NCBI GenBank assembly: GCA_900066355.1
Contig: FMEL01000009.1
Coordinates: forward strand, 1 to 64,000
Length of the DNA stretch: 64,000 nucleotides
Origin: an uncultured Ruminococcus sp.
GTDB lineage: Bacteria > Bacillota > Clostridia > Lachnospirales > Lachnospiraceae
Reading direction: 5' to 3'
Position 1 is the first letter of the stretch. Every line of letters starts with the position of its first letter. The position numbers were made by a program, and so were the translations under genes. Below the pieces are notes generated by a model, which worked only from the letters and a program-made list of their open reading frames with translations, made no database searches and was not told where the DNA came from. This document shows positions 42,047 to 50,056 of this stretch, piece by piece.

Positions 42047-43672
42047 TTAGGTGTCGGGCAGTTCTACCTTGCCGACAAAAGAATAATAGATTTCGATTTC
42101 CTGTCTGCGTAACTTGCCCCGGCGTTTCCCGTCAAGGGCAACGCTTTCATGGACAACGATTTTCTCCACAAACTCCCGCAGCAGAGTAGGGGTAAGTTCT
42201 TCAATGGTAGTGTGCCTGCGTACCACATTCATAAACTTTTCAGCGTTTGCGGTGGCTTCCTGCGCTTTGGAAAGTTCTTCCCGCAGTCTGGCGGCACGTT
42301 CTTTCAGTTCTTTCTGCTCGGCTTCATAGTCTGCCGACAGCTCTGTGAAACGCTCGTCCGATATGCGCCCGGTTACGCTGTCCTCATACAGCCGCTTGAA
42401 GATAGCAGATAACTCGGCTATGCGTTTCTCGGCGGCTTCCAGCTCCTTTTTCTTGGCGGCGTTCCTGCGTCTGTCCCCGTCCTCATTCTGCTCGATTAAA
42501 AGCTTCATAAACCGGGCTTCATGCTTTGCCGCATAGCTGGTAACTTTCCGCAGATTGGAGAGTACGCCAGCGGTCAAGAGGTCAGTGCGGATAAAGTGCG
42601 CTGTGCAGTCGGCGGTGCGTTTCTTGTAGCTTCCGCAGATATAACAGTCCTGCTTGCGCTTGTCCGTCTGGTATCGCTGCTGGTACATGACGCTGCCGCA
42701 GTCGGCACAAAAGAGTATGCCGGAGAACAAGCCCACTTCGTCATAACGGTTGGGGCGTTTGCGCTGCTTGCGTAACTCCTGCACCCGTTCCCACGTTTCC
42801 CGGTCAATGATAGGCTCATGGTGGTTCTCAAAAACCGCCTGCTTTTCCGGGGGATTTTCTATGCTGTGTTTCAGCTTGTAGGACGGCTTCTCGGTCTTAA
42901 AGTTTACCAGACAGCCCGTATATTCCCGGTTTTCCAGCAGATGAACCACGGTATTGGTCGCCCACTTGCACTCATAGCCGGGGTGGTAGCGGCGGGTGCT
43001 GCCCGTCCTGCGGTATTCCAGCGTCCCCGGCGTGGGGATTTGCTGCTCGGTCAGCATACGGGCTATCTTGGTCGGACCGTTCCCGGCAAGGCAAAGGCTG
43101 TAAATCTGCCGTACCACCGGGGCGGCTTCCTCGTCAATGATAAAGTTTTCGTCCTCGTCCATGAGGTAGCCATAGACGGGCTTGCTTGTGATGGGCTTTC
43201 CGCTCATGCCCTTAGAGCGTTTTACTGCCTTGATTTTCTTGCTCGTATCTCTCACCAGCCATTCGTTAAAAATGTTCCGCAGCGGGGCAAAATCATTTTC
43301 CCCCTGTGCGCTGTCCACTCCGTCATTGATAGCGATGAAGCGGACACCTTTCTGTGGGAAAATCATTTCTGTGTACATTCCCACCTGTAAGTAGTTTCGC
43401 CCTAACCTCGACATATCCTTGACGATAACTGTCCCGACTTTCCCTGCTTCAATGTCTGCAAGCATGGCTTGAAATCCGGGTCTTTGAAAGTTCGCACCGG
43501 AATAACCGTCGTCGGTGTACCAGCGCAGATTAGAAAATCCATTCTGTTTGGCATAGGTTTCCAAAATCCTCTTTTGGTTGGAAATGGAATTGCTCTCGCC
43601 TTGCAGCTCGTCCTCATGGGACAGTCTTGGGTAAAGGGCGGTAATGAGTTGCTGGGTGGTCTGTCTTAACAT
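42047..43672 (-). CDS. Large serine recombinase of IME-2
   Basis: The 541-residue protein starts TALYPRLSHEDE with nucleophile Ser 18. VKDMSRLGRNYLQVGMYTEM is near residue 80, followed by the recombinase domain, a zinc ribbon (LFCADCGSVMYQQRY..CYICGSY) and a coiled coil with DUF4368-like sequence (IEELTPTLLREFVEKIVVHES). GGAGGAATTT precedes the start. It probably moves IME-2 and may act at maff2. The gene is GC-rich like the rest of IME-2. Confidence 0.9.
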   Translation of the reverse strand: MLRQTTQQLITALYPRLSHEDELQGESNSISNQKRILETYAKQNGFSNLRWYTDDGYSGANFQRPGFQAMLADIEAGKVGTVIVKDMSRLGRNYLQVGMYTEMIFPQKGVRFIAINDGVDSAQGENDFAPLRNIFNEWLVRDTSKKIKAVKRSKGMSGKPITSKPVYGYLMDEDENFIIDEEAAPVVRQIYSLCLAGNGPTKIARMLTEQQIPTPGTLEYRRTGSTRRYHPGYECKWATNTVVHLLENREYTGCLVNFKTEKPSYKLKHSIENPPEKQAVFENHHEPIIDRETWERVQELRKQRKRPNRYDEVGLFSGILFCADCGSVMYQQRYQTDKRKQDCYICGSYKKRTADCTAHFIRTDLLTAGVLSNLRKVTSYAAKHEARFMKLLIEQNEDGDRRRNAAKKKELEAAEKRIAELSAIFKRLYEDSVTGRISDERFTELSADYEAEQKELKERAARLREELSKAQEATANAEKFMNVVRRHTTIEELTPTLLREFVEKIVVHESVALDGKRRGKLRRQEIEIYYSFVGKVELPDT

Positions 43673-43688
43673 AAATTCCTCCGTTTCC

Positions 43689-43741
43689 GACAGCCAGCCC
43701 CACTATTCCGTACCTTGATTGTACCACATGGGGCGGCTGTC
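43689..43741 (-). promoter_or_regulatory. Promoter with flanking inverted repeat before IME-2 recombinase
   Basis: Reading the minus strand, GACAGCC..CCCCA (43741-43729) and TGGGG..GGCTGTC (43702-43689) form an inverted repeat that encloses a -10-like TACAAT (43718-43723). A good -35 at 17 bases is not apparent. The arrangement suggests repression by a dimeric factor or by a hairpin in the leader. Confidence 0.45.
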
Positions 43742-43799
43742 TGTATAGCGGCAAAAGCGTCAAATCTGCTTCTTTACGGTCGGTAAAAATGACGGTTTT

Positions 43800-43994
43800 T
43801 CAATCAGGCTTATCACAGGTCAAATATCCGGCGGCGGCTTCTGCTTCCAGCACTTTCATCATCTTGTCAGCGGCGGTGTCGGTCGCCCCCTCCTTGAAAA
43901 AGCCAGACACCACAAGGATTGTGTTGCCTATCCTCGTTTCGGTCACGCAGTCCGGGCGGCGGGCAGGGCGTTTGTTTCTCTGGGTGTCGGTCAT
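43800..43994 (-). CDS. TnpW-like small protein of IME-2
   Basis: The start MTDTQRNKRPARRPD overlaps the stop of the DnaC-like gene (ATGA), supporting coupled translation. The 64-residue protein has the pattern RIGNTILVVSGFF then an acidic/amphipathic stretch TAADKMMKVLEAEA, like the TnpW-type protein at 9862-10059. The role is unknown. It lies next to the recombinase promoter. Confidence 0.55.
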   Translation of the reverse strand: MTDTQRNKRPARRPDCVTETRIGNTILVVSGFFKEGATDTAADKMMKVLEAEAAAGYLTCDKPD

Positions 43995-44845
43995 AGGCAA
44001 ATCTCCTTTCCGGCAAGCAGCCGTTTCAGCTGTTCCATTTTTCCCTGTGCGGCGGCTTTCCTCAAATTCTCCCCGGTAAAGCAGAGAGGGGAACACATTT
44101 CAAGCAGGCGGTCATAAATCCGGGCGTGGGCGGTGTCCTCCGGGTGCTGCAATTCCTCCAGCGTGAGGTTGGTCGTCACAATCAGCGGCTTCCTGCTCCG
44201 GTAGCGGCTGTCAATCACATTGTAGACCTGTTCCAGACCGTATTCTGTGCCACGCTCCATTCCAAAATCGTCAATGATGAGCAGGGGGAAGCTGCAAAGG
44301 CGGGAAATATATTCGTTCCTGCCCGCAAAGCTGGCGGCAAGGTCGTTTAATATTGCTGCAAAGTTTGTCATGCACACCGGGACTTCCTGCTCCATGAGGG
44401 CGTTTGCAATACACCCGGCAAAATAGCTTTTCCCAGTGCCTACCCTGCCCCACAAGAGCAGCCCGTAGTTCCCGTCCTTTATCTGTTCCCAGCGTGCCAC
44501 ATATCCGGCGGCGTTCTTCATCTGCGGGCAGCTGCCGTTATCGTTGGCAAATGTCCAGTCCTGCATGGTCTTGTCTGTAAAGCCCTGCCGTTTCAGCCGT
44601 TCCACCGTTTCAAGGTGGCTGCGCCGCTTCTCGGCGGCTTCCCGTTCCTTACGGGCTGCCCGCTGGCAGTCGCACTCTGACGGGTGGCGGTCACGCCCGA
44701 AAAAGGTCTTGCCCTCCGGGAAATAGGCTTCTTTGGGTTTCCGGCATTTGCCGCAGTATAAAAGCCCGTCCTCCCCGGTGTAATCCTCCGGCTCGGCTGT
44801 GGTGTCGGTCATAGGCAGTATGGTGTTGTGGATTGTATCGGTCAT
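43991..44845 (-). CDS. DnaC/IstB-like AAA+ ATPase (helicase loader)
   Basis: The ATG at 44845 overlaps the RepA stop codon. The 284-residue protein has a Cys-rich N-terminal zinc motif (LLYCGKCRKPKEAYFP..PSECDCQRAA), Walker A LLLWGRVGTGKSYFAG near residue 120, Walker B FPLLIIDDFGMERGTEYG near 185, and sensor 1 PLIVTTNLTLEEL near 220. It should load a host helicase at the IME-2 origin defined by RepA. Confidence 0.85.
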   Translation of the reverse strand: MTDTIHNTILPMTDTTAEPEDYTGEDGLLYCGKCRKPKEAYFPEGKTFFGRDRHPSECDCQRAARKEREAAEKRRSHLETVERLKRQGFTDKTMQDWTFANDNGSCPQMKNAAGYVARWEQIKDGNYGLLLWGRVGTGKSYFAGCIANALMEQEVPVCMTNFAAILNDLAASFAGRNEYISRLCSFPLLIIDDFGMERGTEYGLEQVYNVIDSRYRSRKPLIVTTNLTLEELQHPEDTAHARIYDRLLEMCSPLCFTGENLRKAAAQGKMEQLKRLLAGKEICL

Positions 44846-45603
44846 AGGCTTTCTCCCTCCTTGAATGAATAGTCCGGTATGCCTTTCTTTGGCTTCTCTT
44901 TGGCAGCGTCCTCCTGCGCCCACTTGTAAATGGTGGCTGCATGGCTCTGGTACTGCTTCCCGGTGGAAGCGATGTGGCAGGAAAGGCGGTCAAGGTAATA
45001 CTCCCACTTGCCGGGGAAGTCCTGTTCCAGCTCCAAAAGTTCTGTGTCAGAAAGAAATACATTTTTATATCTGCCATAAGCGGCGGGGGGCTGCCCCTCA
45101 CTCGCTCCTTTTGTTTGGCTCTCTATTAGGTTGTTTATATTAGTTTGGTTAGGGGACGGTTTTCCGACCGTCATAAGGTCAGTTTTCCGGCTGTCAGTTG
45201 GTCGGTTTCCCGCCCTTATGAGGGGCGGTTTTCCGTCCGTCAGTTGGTCGGAAAACTGTACCACTGGGATAGGCGGCACTTTCACATACAGACGGTTGGC
45301 GGCAGAAAAGCCCGTCCGTCTGCGTTCCAGCAGCCCGGCAGCGTCCAGTTCGTTCAGTGCGCCCTTTATGGTGGTGCAGCCTTTATCCAGCATTTCCGCT
45401 ATCTCTGCTATGGGGTAGACAATGTATGTCCGTCCCTCGCTGTCCTGCCAGCCGTTCTTCTGCGAAAGGGTGGAACGGTCTAACAGCAGCGCATATAACT
45501 CTCTTGCGGTGTGGGATAGGTCTGTTTCCAGCAGGAAACGGGGGTAAGGCAGGTAAGCGGGCAGCTCCGTTCCTGCGGTCATATAATCAGCGATAGGGTT
45601 CAC
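44842..45603 (-). CDS. repA: Replication initiator protein A (RepA_N family)
   Basis: This 253-residue protein has a RepA N-terminal winged helix (about residues 20-110: PRFLLETDLSHTARELYALL, IVYPIAEIAEMLDKGCTTIKGAL, NELDAAGLLERRR). The middle (about 117-150) is encoded by four 23-base tandem DNA repeats. The C-terminal part (ELLELEQDFPGKWEYYLDRLS) is a conserved helical domain. RepA_N replicons are known to carry their origin within the repA gene. It is followed by the ATPase gene with coupled translation. Confidence 0.85.
   Translation of the reverse strand: MNPIADYMTAGTELPAYLPYPRFLLETDLSHTARELYALLLDRSTLSQKNGWQDSEGRTYIVYPIAEIAEMLDKGCTTIKGALNELDAAGLLERRRTGFSAANRLYVKVPPIPVVQFSDQLTDGKPPLIRAGNRPTDSRKTDLMTVGKPSPNQTNINNLIESQTKGASEGQPPAAYGRYKNVFLSDTELLELEQDFPGKWEYYLDRLSCHIASTGKQYQSHAATIYKWAQEDAAKEKPKKGIPDYSFKEGESL
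45159..45250. repeat. Four 23-bp tandem repeats inside repA, candidate origin iterons
   Basis: Units begin at 45159, 45182, 45205 and 45228, each exactly 23 bases. Each starts GTTTTCCG (GTTTCCCG in unit 3), and units 2 and 4 share GTCAGTTGGTCG at the end. Because 23 is not divisible by three, the repeats are read in changing frames, so the repetition is kept at the DNA level. This fits RepA binding iterons within the gene. Confidence 0.7.
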
Positions 45604-45712
45604 CTCCTTGTGGTGTCTGTCTGTGGGTTCTGTTACGCTTTTAGGGGGCGTTTTTAAGGGAAAAGGATAAATGTATCACGCACCCTTTGACACCCTCCAA
45701 AAAAGCCTTGAT

Positions 45713-46099
45713 TTATGCGGGTTTGAAATGCCCTAAAGCGTGACATTTCTCCCTTTGTTTCCGCTTCCGTTTGGCGGCGTTTATCCGCTTCATGCGTCCG
45801 GCGCAGTCCGGGCAGTATTTCCCCCGGTTGGATTTTGGGAAGAAGAACGCCCCGCAGACAGCGCAGCGTTTCCGGCTTCCCCGGCGCAAGAGGGCGGCTT
45901 CCAGTGCTTCATCAAGGGGCAGGACAGCGGCGGTAAACCAGCGGCAGAGCAGCGAATAGCTGATACTCTGTACACACACGCAAGGCTCGCCGTCCTCCAA
46001 CAGCAGGCAGTTCCCGCTGTCATAGTTGCAGCACTCATGCACAAGGCGGCGGGCTGCCCGGTACTGGCGGTAGTCCATGCGGGGGATATTACCGTTCAT
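45713..46099 (-). CDS. Cys-rich zinc-ribbon protein of IME-2
   Basis: The start MNGNIPRMDYRQYRAARRL overlaps the relaxase end by 11 bases. The 128-residue protein has a Cys-containing N-terminal part (CCNYDSGNCLLLEDGEPCVC) and a zinc ribbon (RKRCAVCGAFFFPKSNRGKYCPDC) with a basic tail. It resembles the cysteine-rich VTPGR/loop-like proteins seen near MOBP relaxases in Clostridiales elements. The precise role is unknown. Confidence 0.65.
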   Translation of the reverse strand: MNGNIPRMDYRQYRAARRLVHECCNYDSGNCLLLEDGEPCVCVQSISYSLLCRWFTAAVLPLDEALEAALLRRGSRKRCAVCGAFFFPKSNRGKYCPDCAGRMKRINAAKRKRKQREKCHALGHFKPA

Positions 46100-47714
46100 G
46101 GCTCTGCTCCTTTCTGCGCTGCGGCTCGCTCCGGCGTAAAATCTGGTCGATATTGCCCTTGACAGTCTGCAAGCGGCGGTACTCCTCCCGTTTTGCCCGG
46201 TAATCGTTGTAGCCGCTGTTTTTCTCTTTGATAAGGCTTTCAATCTCTGCTTGCAGGGATTTATAGCTCGGCAGCTTGGAAATGCCGTTCTCCCTGAAAT
46301 AGCGGGCGGCTGCGTCTGCTATGATAAAGTCACTTTCATGCTTCTGACGGTAGGCTGCTTTTGCTTTGGCGTTTTTCTGCTGTTTCAGCCCGTCCCGGAC
46401 AGGGCGGGTCTTGGAATAGGCAAGCACCTGCCGTTGCAGCTCCTTTTTCCCGTTCAGCGTCTTTTCCACCTGCTTCAACCACGCAAGGCTTTCCTGCATG
46501 GCGGCATAGGCGGCAGAACAGGCTTCGTCCAGTTCCTCCGGGGAGGAAAAGCCGTACTGCTGATAGGCGGTAACGGTAGCTGCCATTTGCTTTAGGTTGT
46601 GCTTTGCCGCCCAGCGGTCATAGCCCACGCCCTTGCCCTCGGCTCGCTTGGCTTCCCGGTCAACCATGCGCTGCAAGGTGTTGTCTGCCGGGGTGGTTTT
46701 TGCAGCTTTTTCCCCTTGTAACGGCTTTTTAACTGCGGCAGGGTATTCGGGTATGGCTTTGGTCTGTTCGGCAGCTCTGTGGGCGTTCTGCGTGAGCAGG
46801 GCAAGGACAGCAGCCTTGTCAAAATCGTCCCCCAGCTTTCGGGCTGTGATAGGCTTTGTCCTGTCCGGCGTGAGGTAGGAAAGCCGCCCCCGGCTCTCCT
46901 TGACGGTCACACCCTCCCGCAGCAAAAGGGAAGAAAACTCGTCAAAGCTGCCAGCTTGGGAAAGTGCCTGCCGTATCGTCCGGCGCAGCTTCGCCTTGTC
47001 CGTTTCAAACTTGGTGGGCTTGGTCGGCTGTCCGGCGGCTTCTCTGGCGGCGTTCTCTTTGTCAAGGGCAAGCTGCCCTTTCTTTGCCGCCCAGTATTCC
47101 CGTTCGGTTATCCGTTCCTTGCTGCCGTTCAAGAGGTCGATTTGGTAAAGCCCCTCCCGGTGGCACATTTCCATGACTTCGCTCTTGAAATATTCCATAG
47201 CGGCGTTGGTGCAGCGGTGCTTGCAGCCCTCCAGCGTGTCGGCTGGTCTGTCCATGTAGGGCAGAAGCGGGACTTCGTAAATCCGCAGGGAGTTGATGAC
47301 GATATGCACATGGATATTCCCGCTGTGGTTATGCCCGTCCGGGTGGGTGCAGATTAGGGCTTGGTGTCCGGGGAAATGCTCCTTGCAGAACTGCTCGCCC
47401 AGCTCCTGCGCCCGGTCTACGGTCAAGCCGTTGTCTGTCCCGTCCCGTGGGTCAAAGCTGATGATATAGTGGTGGCTTTTCACATCTTCCCGTTTTTGGT
47501 TTTTCTCATAGCGGAGATTGGCTCGCATACAGGCAACAGCGAAATCCTCGCCCCCGCAGTTGAGGGAAGAAATGCGGTAATCCTCCCTCGGTATCAGCCG
47601 CCCGTTTTCATCAAGGGTGGCTTTCATGGTAAACTCGTCATGCTCAAATGTGAGATAGGCTTCCGCTGCGCCATAGTCGGCGTTTTTAGAGCTGATATGT
47701 TTGAATGTTGCCAA
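46089..47714 (-). CDS. MOBP relaxase of IME-2
   Basis: A TTG start at 47714 gives the usual N-terminus (M)ATFKHISSKNADYGAAEAYL; the frame is open ten codons upstream. The 541-residue protein has the relaxase catalytic Tyr region near the N-terminus and the His motif HNHSGNIHVHIVINS near residue 125. A long helical C-terminus is Lys/Glu/Ala-rich. It overlaps the end of mobC. It would nick the candidate oriT at 48192-48299 with MobC. Confidence 0.88.
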   Translation of the reverse strand: MATFKHISSKNADYGAAEAYLTFEHDEFTMKATLDENGRLIPREDYRISSLNCGGEDFAVACMRANLRYEKNQKREDVKSHHYIISFDPRDGTDNGLTVDRAQELGEQFCKEHFPGHQALICTHPDGHNHSGNIHVHIVINSLRIYEVPLLPYMDRPADTLEGCKHRCTNAAMEYFKSEVMEMCHREGLYQIDLLNGSKERITEREYWAAKKGQLALDKENAAREAAGQPTKPTKFETDKAKLRRTIRQALSQAGSFDEFSSLLLREGVTVKESRGRLSYLTPDRTKPITARKLGDDFDKAAVLALLTQNAHRAAEQTKAIPEYPAAVKKPLQGEKAAKTTPADNTLQRMVDREAKRAEGKGVGYDRWAAKHNLKQMAATVTAYQQYGFSSPEELDEACSAAYAAMQESLAWLKQVEKTLNGKKELQRQVLAYSKTRPVRDGLKQQKNAKAKAAYRQKHESDFIIADAAARYFRENGISKLPSYKSLQAEIESLIKEKNSGYNDYRAKREEYRRLQTVKGNIDQILRRSEPQRRKEQSHER

Positions 47715-48081
47715 CAGCGTCACCCACTTTCTGCAAGACTTCAAACTTTAGGGCAGCAAGGTCGGAAACCGCCGCCCGTACCTCCCCGGCAAGCTGCGGA
47801 TAGGGACTGTGCCACTCGTTCAGCGTCCGGGCTATCTGGTTTAAGTTGCCGCCGATCCTCCCGTATTCGGCGGTCAGCTTCCCGACAGCGGCAAGCAGCT
47901 CGTCATTGATGGGGGAAACGGTTATGATGGGGCGTATGGCTGCCCCGGTTATGGCTTGCCGGATAAACTCGGCTTGGCTCATGTGGTAAGCAGAAAGCCG
48001 CTGGGCAAACTCGGCGTATTCTTCCTCGGTCATGCGTGTTTTGACTACCCGGCTGCGGTGCGGCGTGTTGTATCGTTTCAT
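47686..48081 (-). CDS. mobC: MobC-like relaxosome accessory protein
   Basis: The start MKRYNTPHRSRVVKTRMTE is chosen because AGGAGG lies 8 bases upstream; the open frame extends much further into oriT. The 131-residue protein has a ribbon-helix-helix type N-terminus (RMTEEEYAEFAQRLSAYHMSQAEFIRQAI) and the MobC signature RIGGNLNQIARTLNE. It binds oriT and assists the MOBP relaxase encoded just downstream. Confidence 0.85.
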   Translation of the reverse strand: MKRYNTPHRSRVVKTRMTEEEYAEFAQRLSAYHMSQAEFIRQAITGAAIRPIITVSPINDELLAAVGKLTAEYGRIGGNLNQIARTLNEWHSPYPQLAGEVRAAVSDLAALKFEVLQKVGDAVGNIQTYQL

Positions 48082-48191
48082 AGGTGGTTGACCTCCTTTC
48101 TGTGCGTGGTGTCCTCTCACTAATAGGAGAAAAACAGGGTGTGAAGCGGAACTGTTTTTGAAAAATCCGAAAAATATTTTGAGGGGTTTTT

Positions 48192-48299
48192 CAGCGGCGC
48201 AAGCCGCATAAGCAGGGTTTGGGGAAGGCACTCCCCAACAAGATTCCCGCAGGGGCAAAATGAGCGATAAGCGAATTTTGGCACCTCGGTAGAATCTTG
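48192..48299. other. oriT: Candidate oriT of IME-2 with nested inverted repeats
   Basis: Perfect inverted arms CAAGATTC (48239-48246) and GAATCTTG (48292-48299) enclose a second pair CAAAAT (48256-48261) and ATTTTG (48275-48280). Upstream are GCGGC..GCCGC (48194-48206) and GGGGA..TCCCC. The site lies directly before mobC and the relaxase. The region 48300-48590 holds GC-rich and T-rich stretches but no gene. The nick position is not identified. Confidence 0.55.
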
Positions 48300-48591
48300 C
48301 TCTAAGAAACTGCCGGCCTGCCGTTCACTTGCTACTGCCACTTTTTCAGAAAATCTATAACCAGCTTTTTTTATAAAAGGCTGCGGGCTGGCGTTTTTCC
48401 CTTACTCCCTACAAACCACAAAAGAGCAGAATGGACGGACTTTCCGGCAAGAACTTTTCCGGCGGCTCGGTCTTTCCCGACAATAAGGCGTTTCGGAAGC
48501 TGCGTTTTGCCCGCTGTCTGAAAAAAATGGCAGCCTTTTTTGGTTTCACTGTCTAATACGGAACTTTTGGAAATTTGCCAAAAATGGACGC

Positions 48592-48666
48592 AAAAAAAGC
48601 AGCAAATCTTTTTCGGATTTACTGCTTCATGTGCCGCTGCGGTGCGGCGGGATGGATATTCAGTTG
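48592..48666 (-). terminator. Cargo-end repeat R4: terminator plus TATTCAGTTG
   Basis: On the minus strand AAGCAG/CTGCTT and an inner AAATC/GATTT stem (48597-48627) are followed by a T-run. A GCCGC/GCGGC hairpin and TATTCAGTTG (48657-48666) lie on the cargo side. It matches R3 of IME-1 closely, although the genes around them are unrelated. Confidence 0.7.
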
Positions 48667-48708
48667 AAATAAAAGAGGATGGTGGTACTTTAGTCTATCG
48701 ACTCTTTA

Positions 48709-49197
48709 CTAACTATTAGGTAATCTTGAAAGATTTTCCTTGAATTTATCTAAAGAATGTTCATTGTTTCCCGCAAAAATAAGTGGAATTGTATATTCAT
48801 ATGATATGCCATTTTCATAGTCCGATAATTGTATTTTTATAGTATCATCCCTCTCATCTTTAGGTGCTATATATATGAATGAATTTTTATTTATATCAGA
48901 TATTTTCCCTTTTTCAGAAGAAACAGTATAACCCCAGTCTGTTAAATTTGTCTTTATTGTAACTTCTGTTTCTGTTTCTTTTCTAGTCTGCAATGCTGTT
49001 TTATCGATTTGGATATCAAAAGGAGTCGAACCTAACAATTCACTGTTTATATTTACAAGTTCTTCTCCATTTGTTTTAGAAATATTAGATTCATCTTCAT
49101 AATTTTGTTGAGATTCATCTTTTGGTGTTTCTCTGTTACATCCTAATAAAAAGCATAAAATAATTAGTACTAATACAGAAAGTTGTTTTTTTTGCAT
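48709..49197 (-). CDS. Lipoprotein, cargo of IME-2, unknown function
   Basis: This 162-residue protein has a short signal peptide and lipobox (LVLIILCFLLGC, Cys 20). The rest has a charged linker and a beta-rich domain (FDIQIDKTALQTRKETETEV, TNLTDWGYTVSSEKGKISDI) like a bacterial Ig-like fold, but I cannot assign it. It is very AT-rich against the GC-rich IME-2 backbone, so it was acquired separately. R4 lies 43 bases after its stop. Confidence 0.7.
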   Translation of the reverse strand: MQKKQLSVLVLIILCFLLGCNRETPKDESQQNYEDESNISKTNGEELVNINSELLGSTPFDIQIDKTALQTRKETETEVTIKTNLTDWGYTVSSEKGKISDINKNSFIYIAPKDERDDTIKIQLSDYENGISYEYTIPLIFAGNNEHSLDKFKENLSRLPNS

Positions 49198-49221
49198 TTA
49201 TTTCTCCTTTCATATTATCAA

Positions 49222-49281
49222 AGAAAGCACTGAGAGTACTTTCAAGAAATTATGAAATATTCTCAATGCTTTCTATTTTTT
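49222..49281. terminator. Hairpin between the two IME-2 cargo genes
   Basis: AGAAAGCA-x-TGAGA (49222-49235) pairs with TCTCA-x-TGCTTTCT (49261-49274) with one mismatch. It lies between the stop of the secreted protein gene (49312) and the lipoprotein start (49197), and probably ends the upstream transcript. Confidence 0.55.
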
Positions 49282-49311
49282 GATTATAAACTTGCCGGTA
49301 ATGATACTATG

Positions 49312-49617
49312 TTAATTTATCTCTTTCGCGTAACCTTTGTTGCAATATACACATGCACCATTCACCCATTTGTGAGACATTTCAATCGTCTCAACTTCAT
49401 AAATGCTTACTTCTCCACAAATTAAACATTGTTTGTAATTATATACATGACGTGTCGCACATTTATCCCAGTCATCATATATACCAGGCATTTCATCTTC
49501 ATATCCATAGTACTGGGGAGAACCCCAACTATGAGTATGAGCGGCAAATACAGTCATTGGAGCAGCTACAATTCCAGCTACTACTGAAAGTGCTAAAATA
49601 GATTTTCTTAAATTCAT
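49312..49617 (-). CDS. Small secreted zinc-finger-like protein, cargo of IME-2
   Basis: This 101-residue protein has a signal peptide (ILALSVVAGIVAAPMTVFA, cleavage after about residue 25). The mature part has two Cys pairs (YKQCLICGEVS and NGACVYCNKG) with His residues in between, likely a small metal-binding domain. GGAAAGGGAGGA precedes the start. No family is recognised. It is AT-rich cargo near the right end of IME-2. Confidence 0.65.
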   Translation of the reverse strand: MNLRKSILALSVVAGIVAAPMTVFAAHTHSWGSPQYYGYEDEMPGIYDDWDKCATRHVYNYKQCLICGEVSIYEVETIEMSHKWVNGACVYCNKGYAKEIN

Positions 49618-49780
49618 AAGTTCCTCCCTTTCCTTAAAAATACATAGCTCTTTGTTACATTGTCATTTTAACATAATAATTGGTAAAATGCAATAATTTA
49701 TTTTCTATTTACGAGAAAATACTGTGCATATTATCTTATTTAGGAATAGTTAAGGCGGCTACCTAAATCTTTTTATTACT

Positions 49781-49921
49781 TTACCGCACATGAGCATTTG
49801 CACCTGGGTTGTCGTTTCCATATCCTTCTAACAGGTTAATAACACCCCATACTGCAAGTCCTGCTCCGATTGCCACCACTAGTGTCTGTAAAATATTGAT
49901 TGCCTGATTAAAAAACGCCAT
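49781..49921 (-). pseudogene. maff2, N-terminal fragment
   Basis: The 46 codons read MAFFNQAINILQTLVVAIGA then GLAVWGVINLLEGYGNDNPG ANA, the first two thirds of a Maff2 small membrane protein, with three foreign codons HVR at the end. Maff2 is a short transmembrane protein of unknown role encoded between VirD4 and the TrbL-like protein in Tn1549-like ICEs. The C-terminal third is at 30860-30943. The insertion border is at about 49791. A 7-bp inverted repeat ATTTAGG/CCTAAAT (49738-49768) lies just inside the element. Confidence 0.82.
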
Positions 49922-50056
49922 ATTCGTTGTCTCCTTTCAAATCTCTGTATTTCTTTGGTTTCTATCTTTAAGAAGTCTTTTCCGGCTCTGCCCTTACGGG
50001 CGGCCTTTCATGATCTCTCAAATCCATCACCTCCCAAAAGGGCAAAGAAAAAAGAG

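Larger units (their letters stand above)
30944..49790 (-). mobile_element. Composite insertion in maff2: IME-1 and IME-2
   Basis: Maff2 stops matching after the codons for GANA(Q) near 49791 and resumes with GIKQLMAGG at 30943. The 18.85 kb between contains two complete mobilizable elements: two serine recombinases, two relaxases of different classes (MOBQ and MOBP), two replication modules and two oriT candidates. A maff2-like 33-base remnant at 41929-41961 marks their likely junction. IME-1 is then about 30944-41940 and IME-2 about 41950-49790. Tandem accretion and nesting cannot be told apart from this sequence. Confidence 0.75.

Noticed and set aside
49738..49768. ATTTAGG/CCTAAAT inverted repeat as the proven att site of IME-2
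   Set aside because: It lies just inside the maff2 junction but has no visible partner at the other boundary, so it is mentioned only as an observation.
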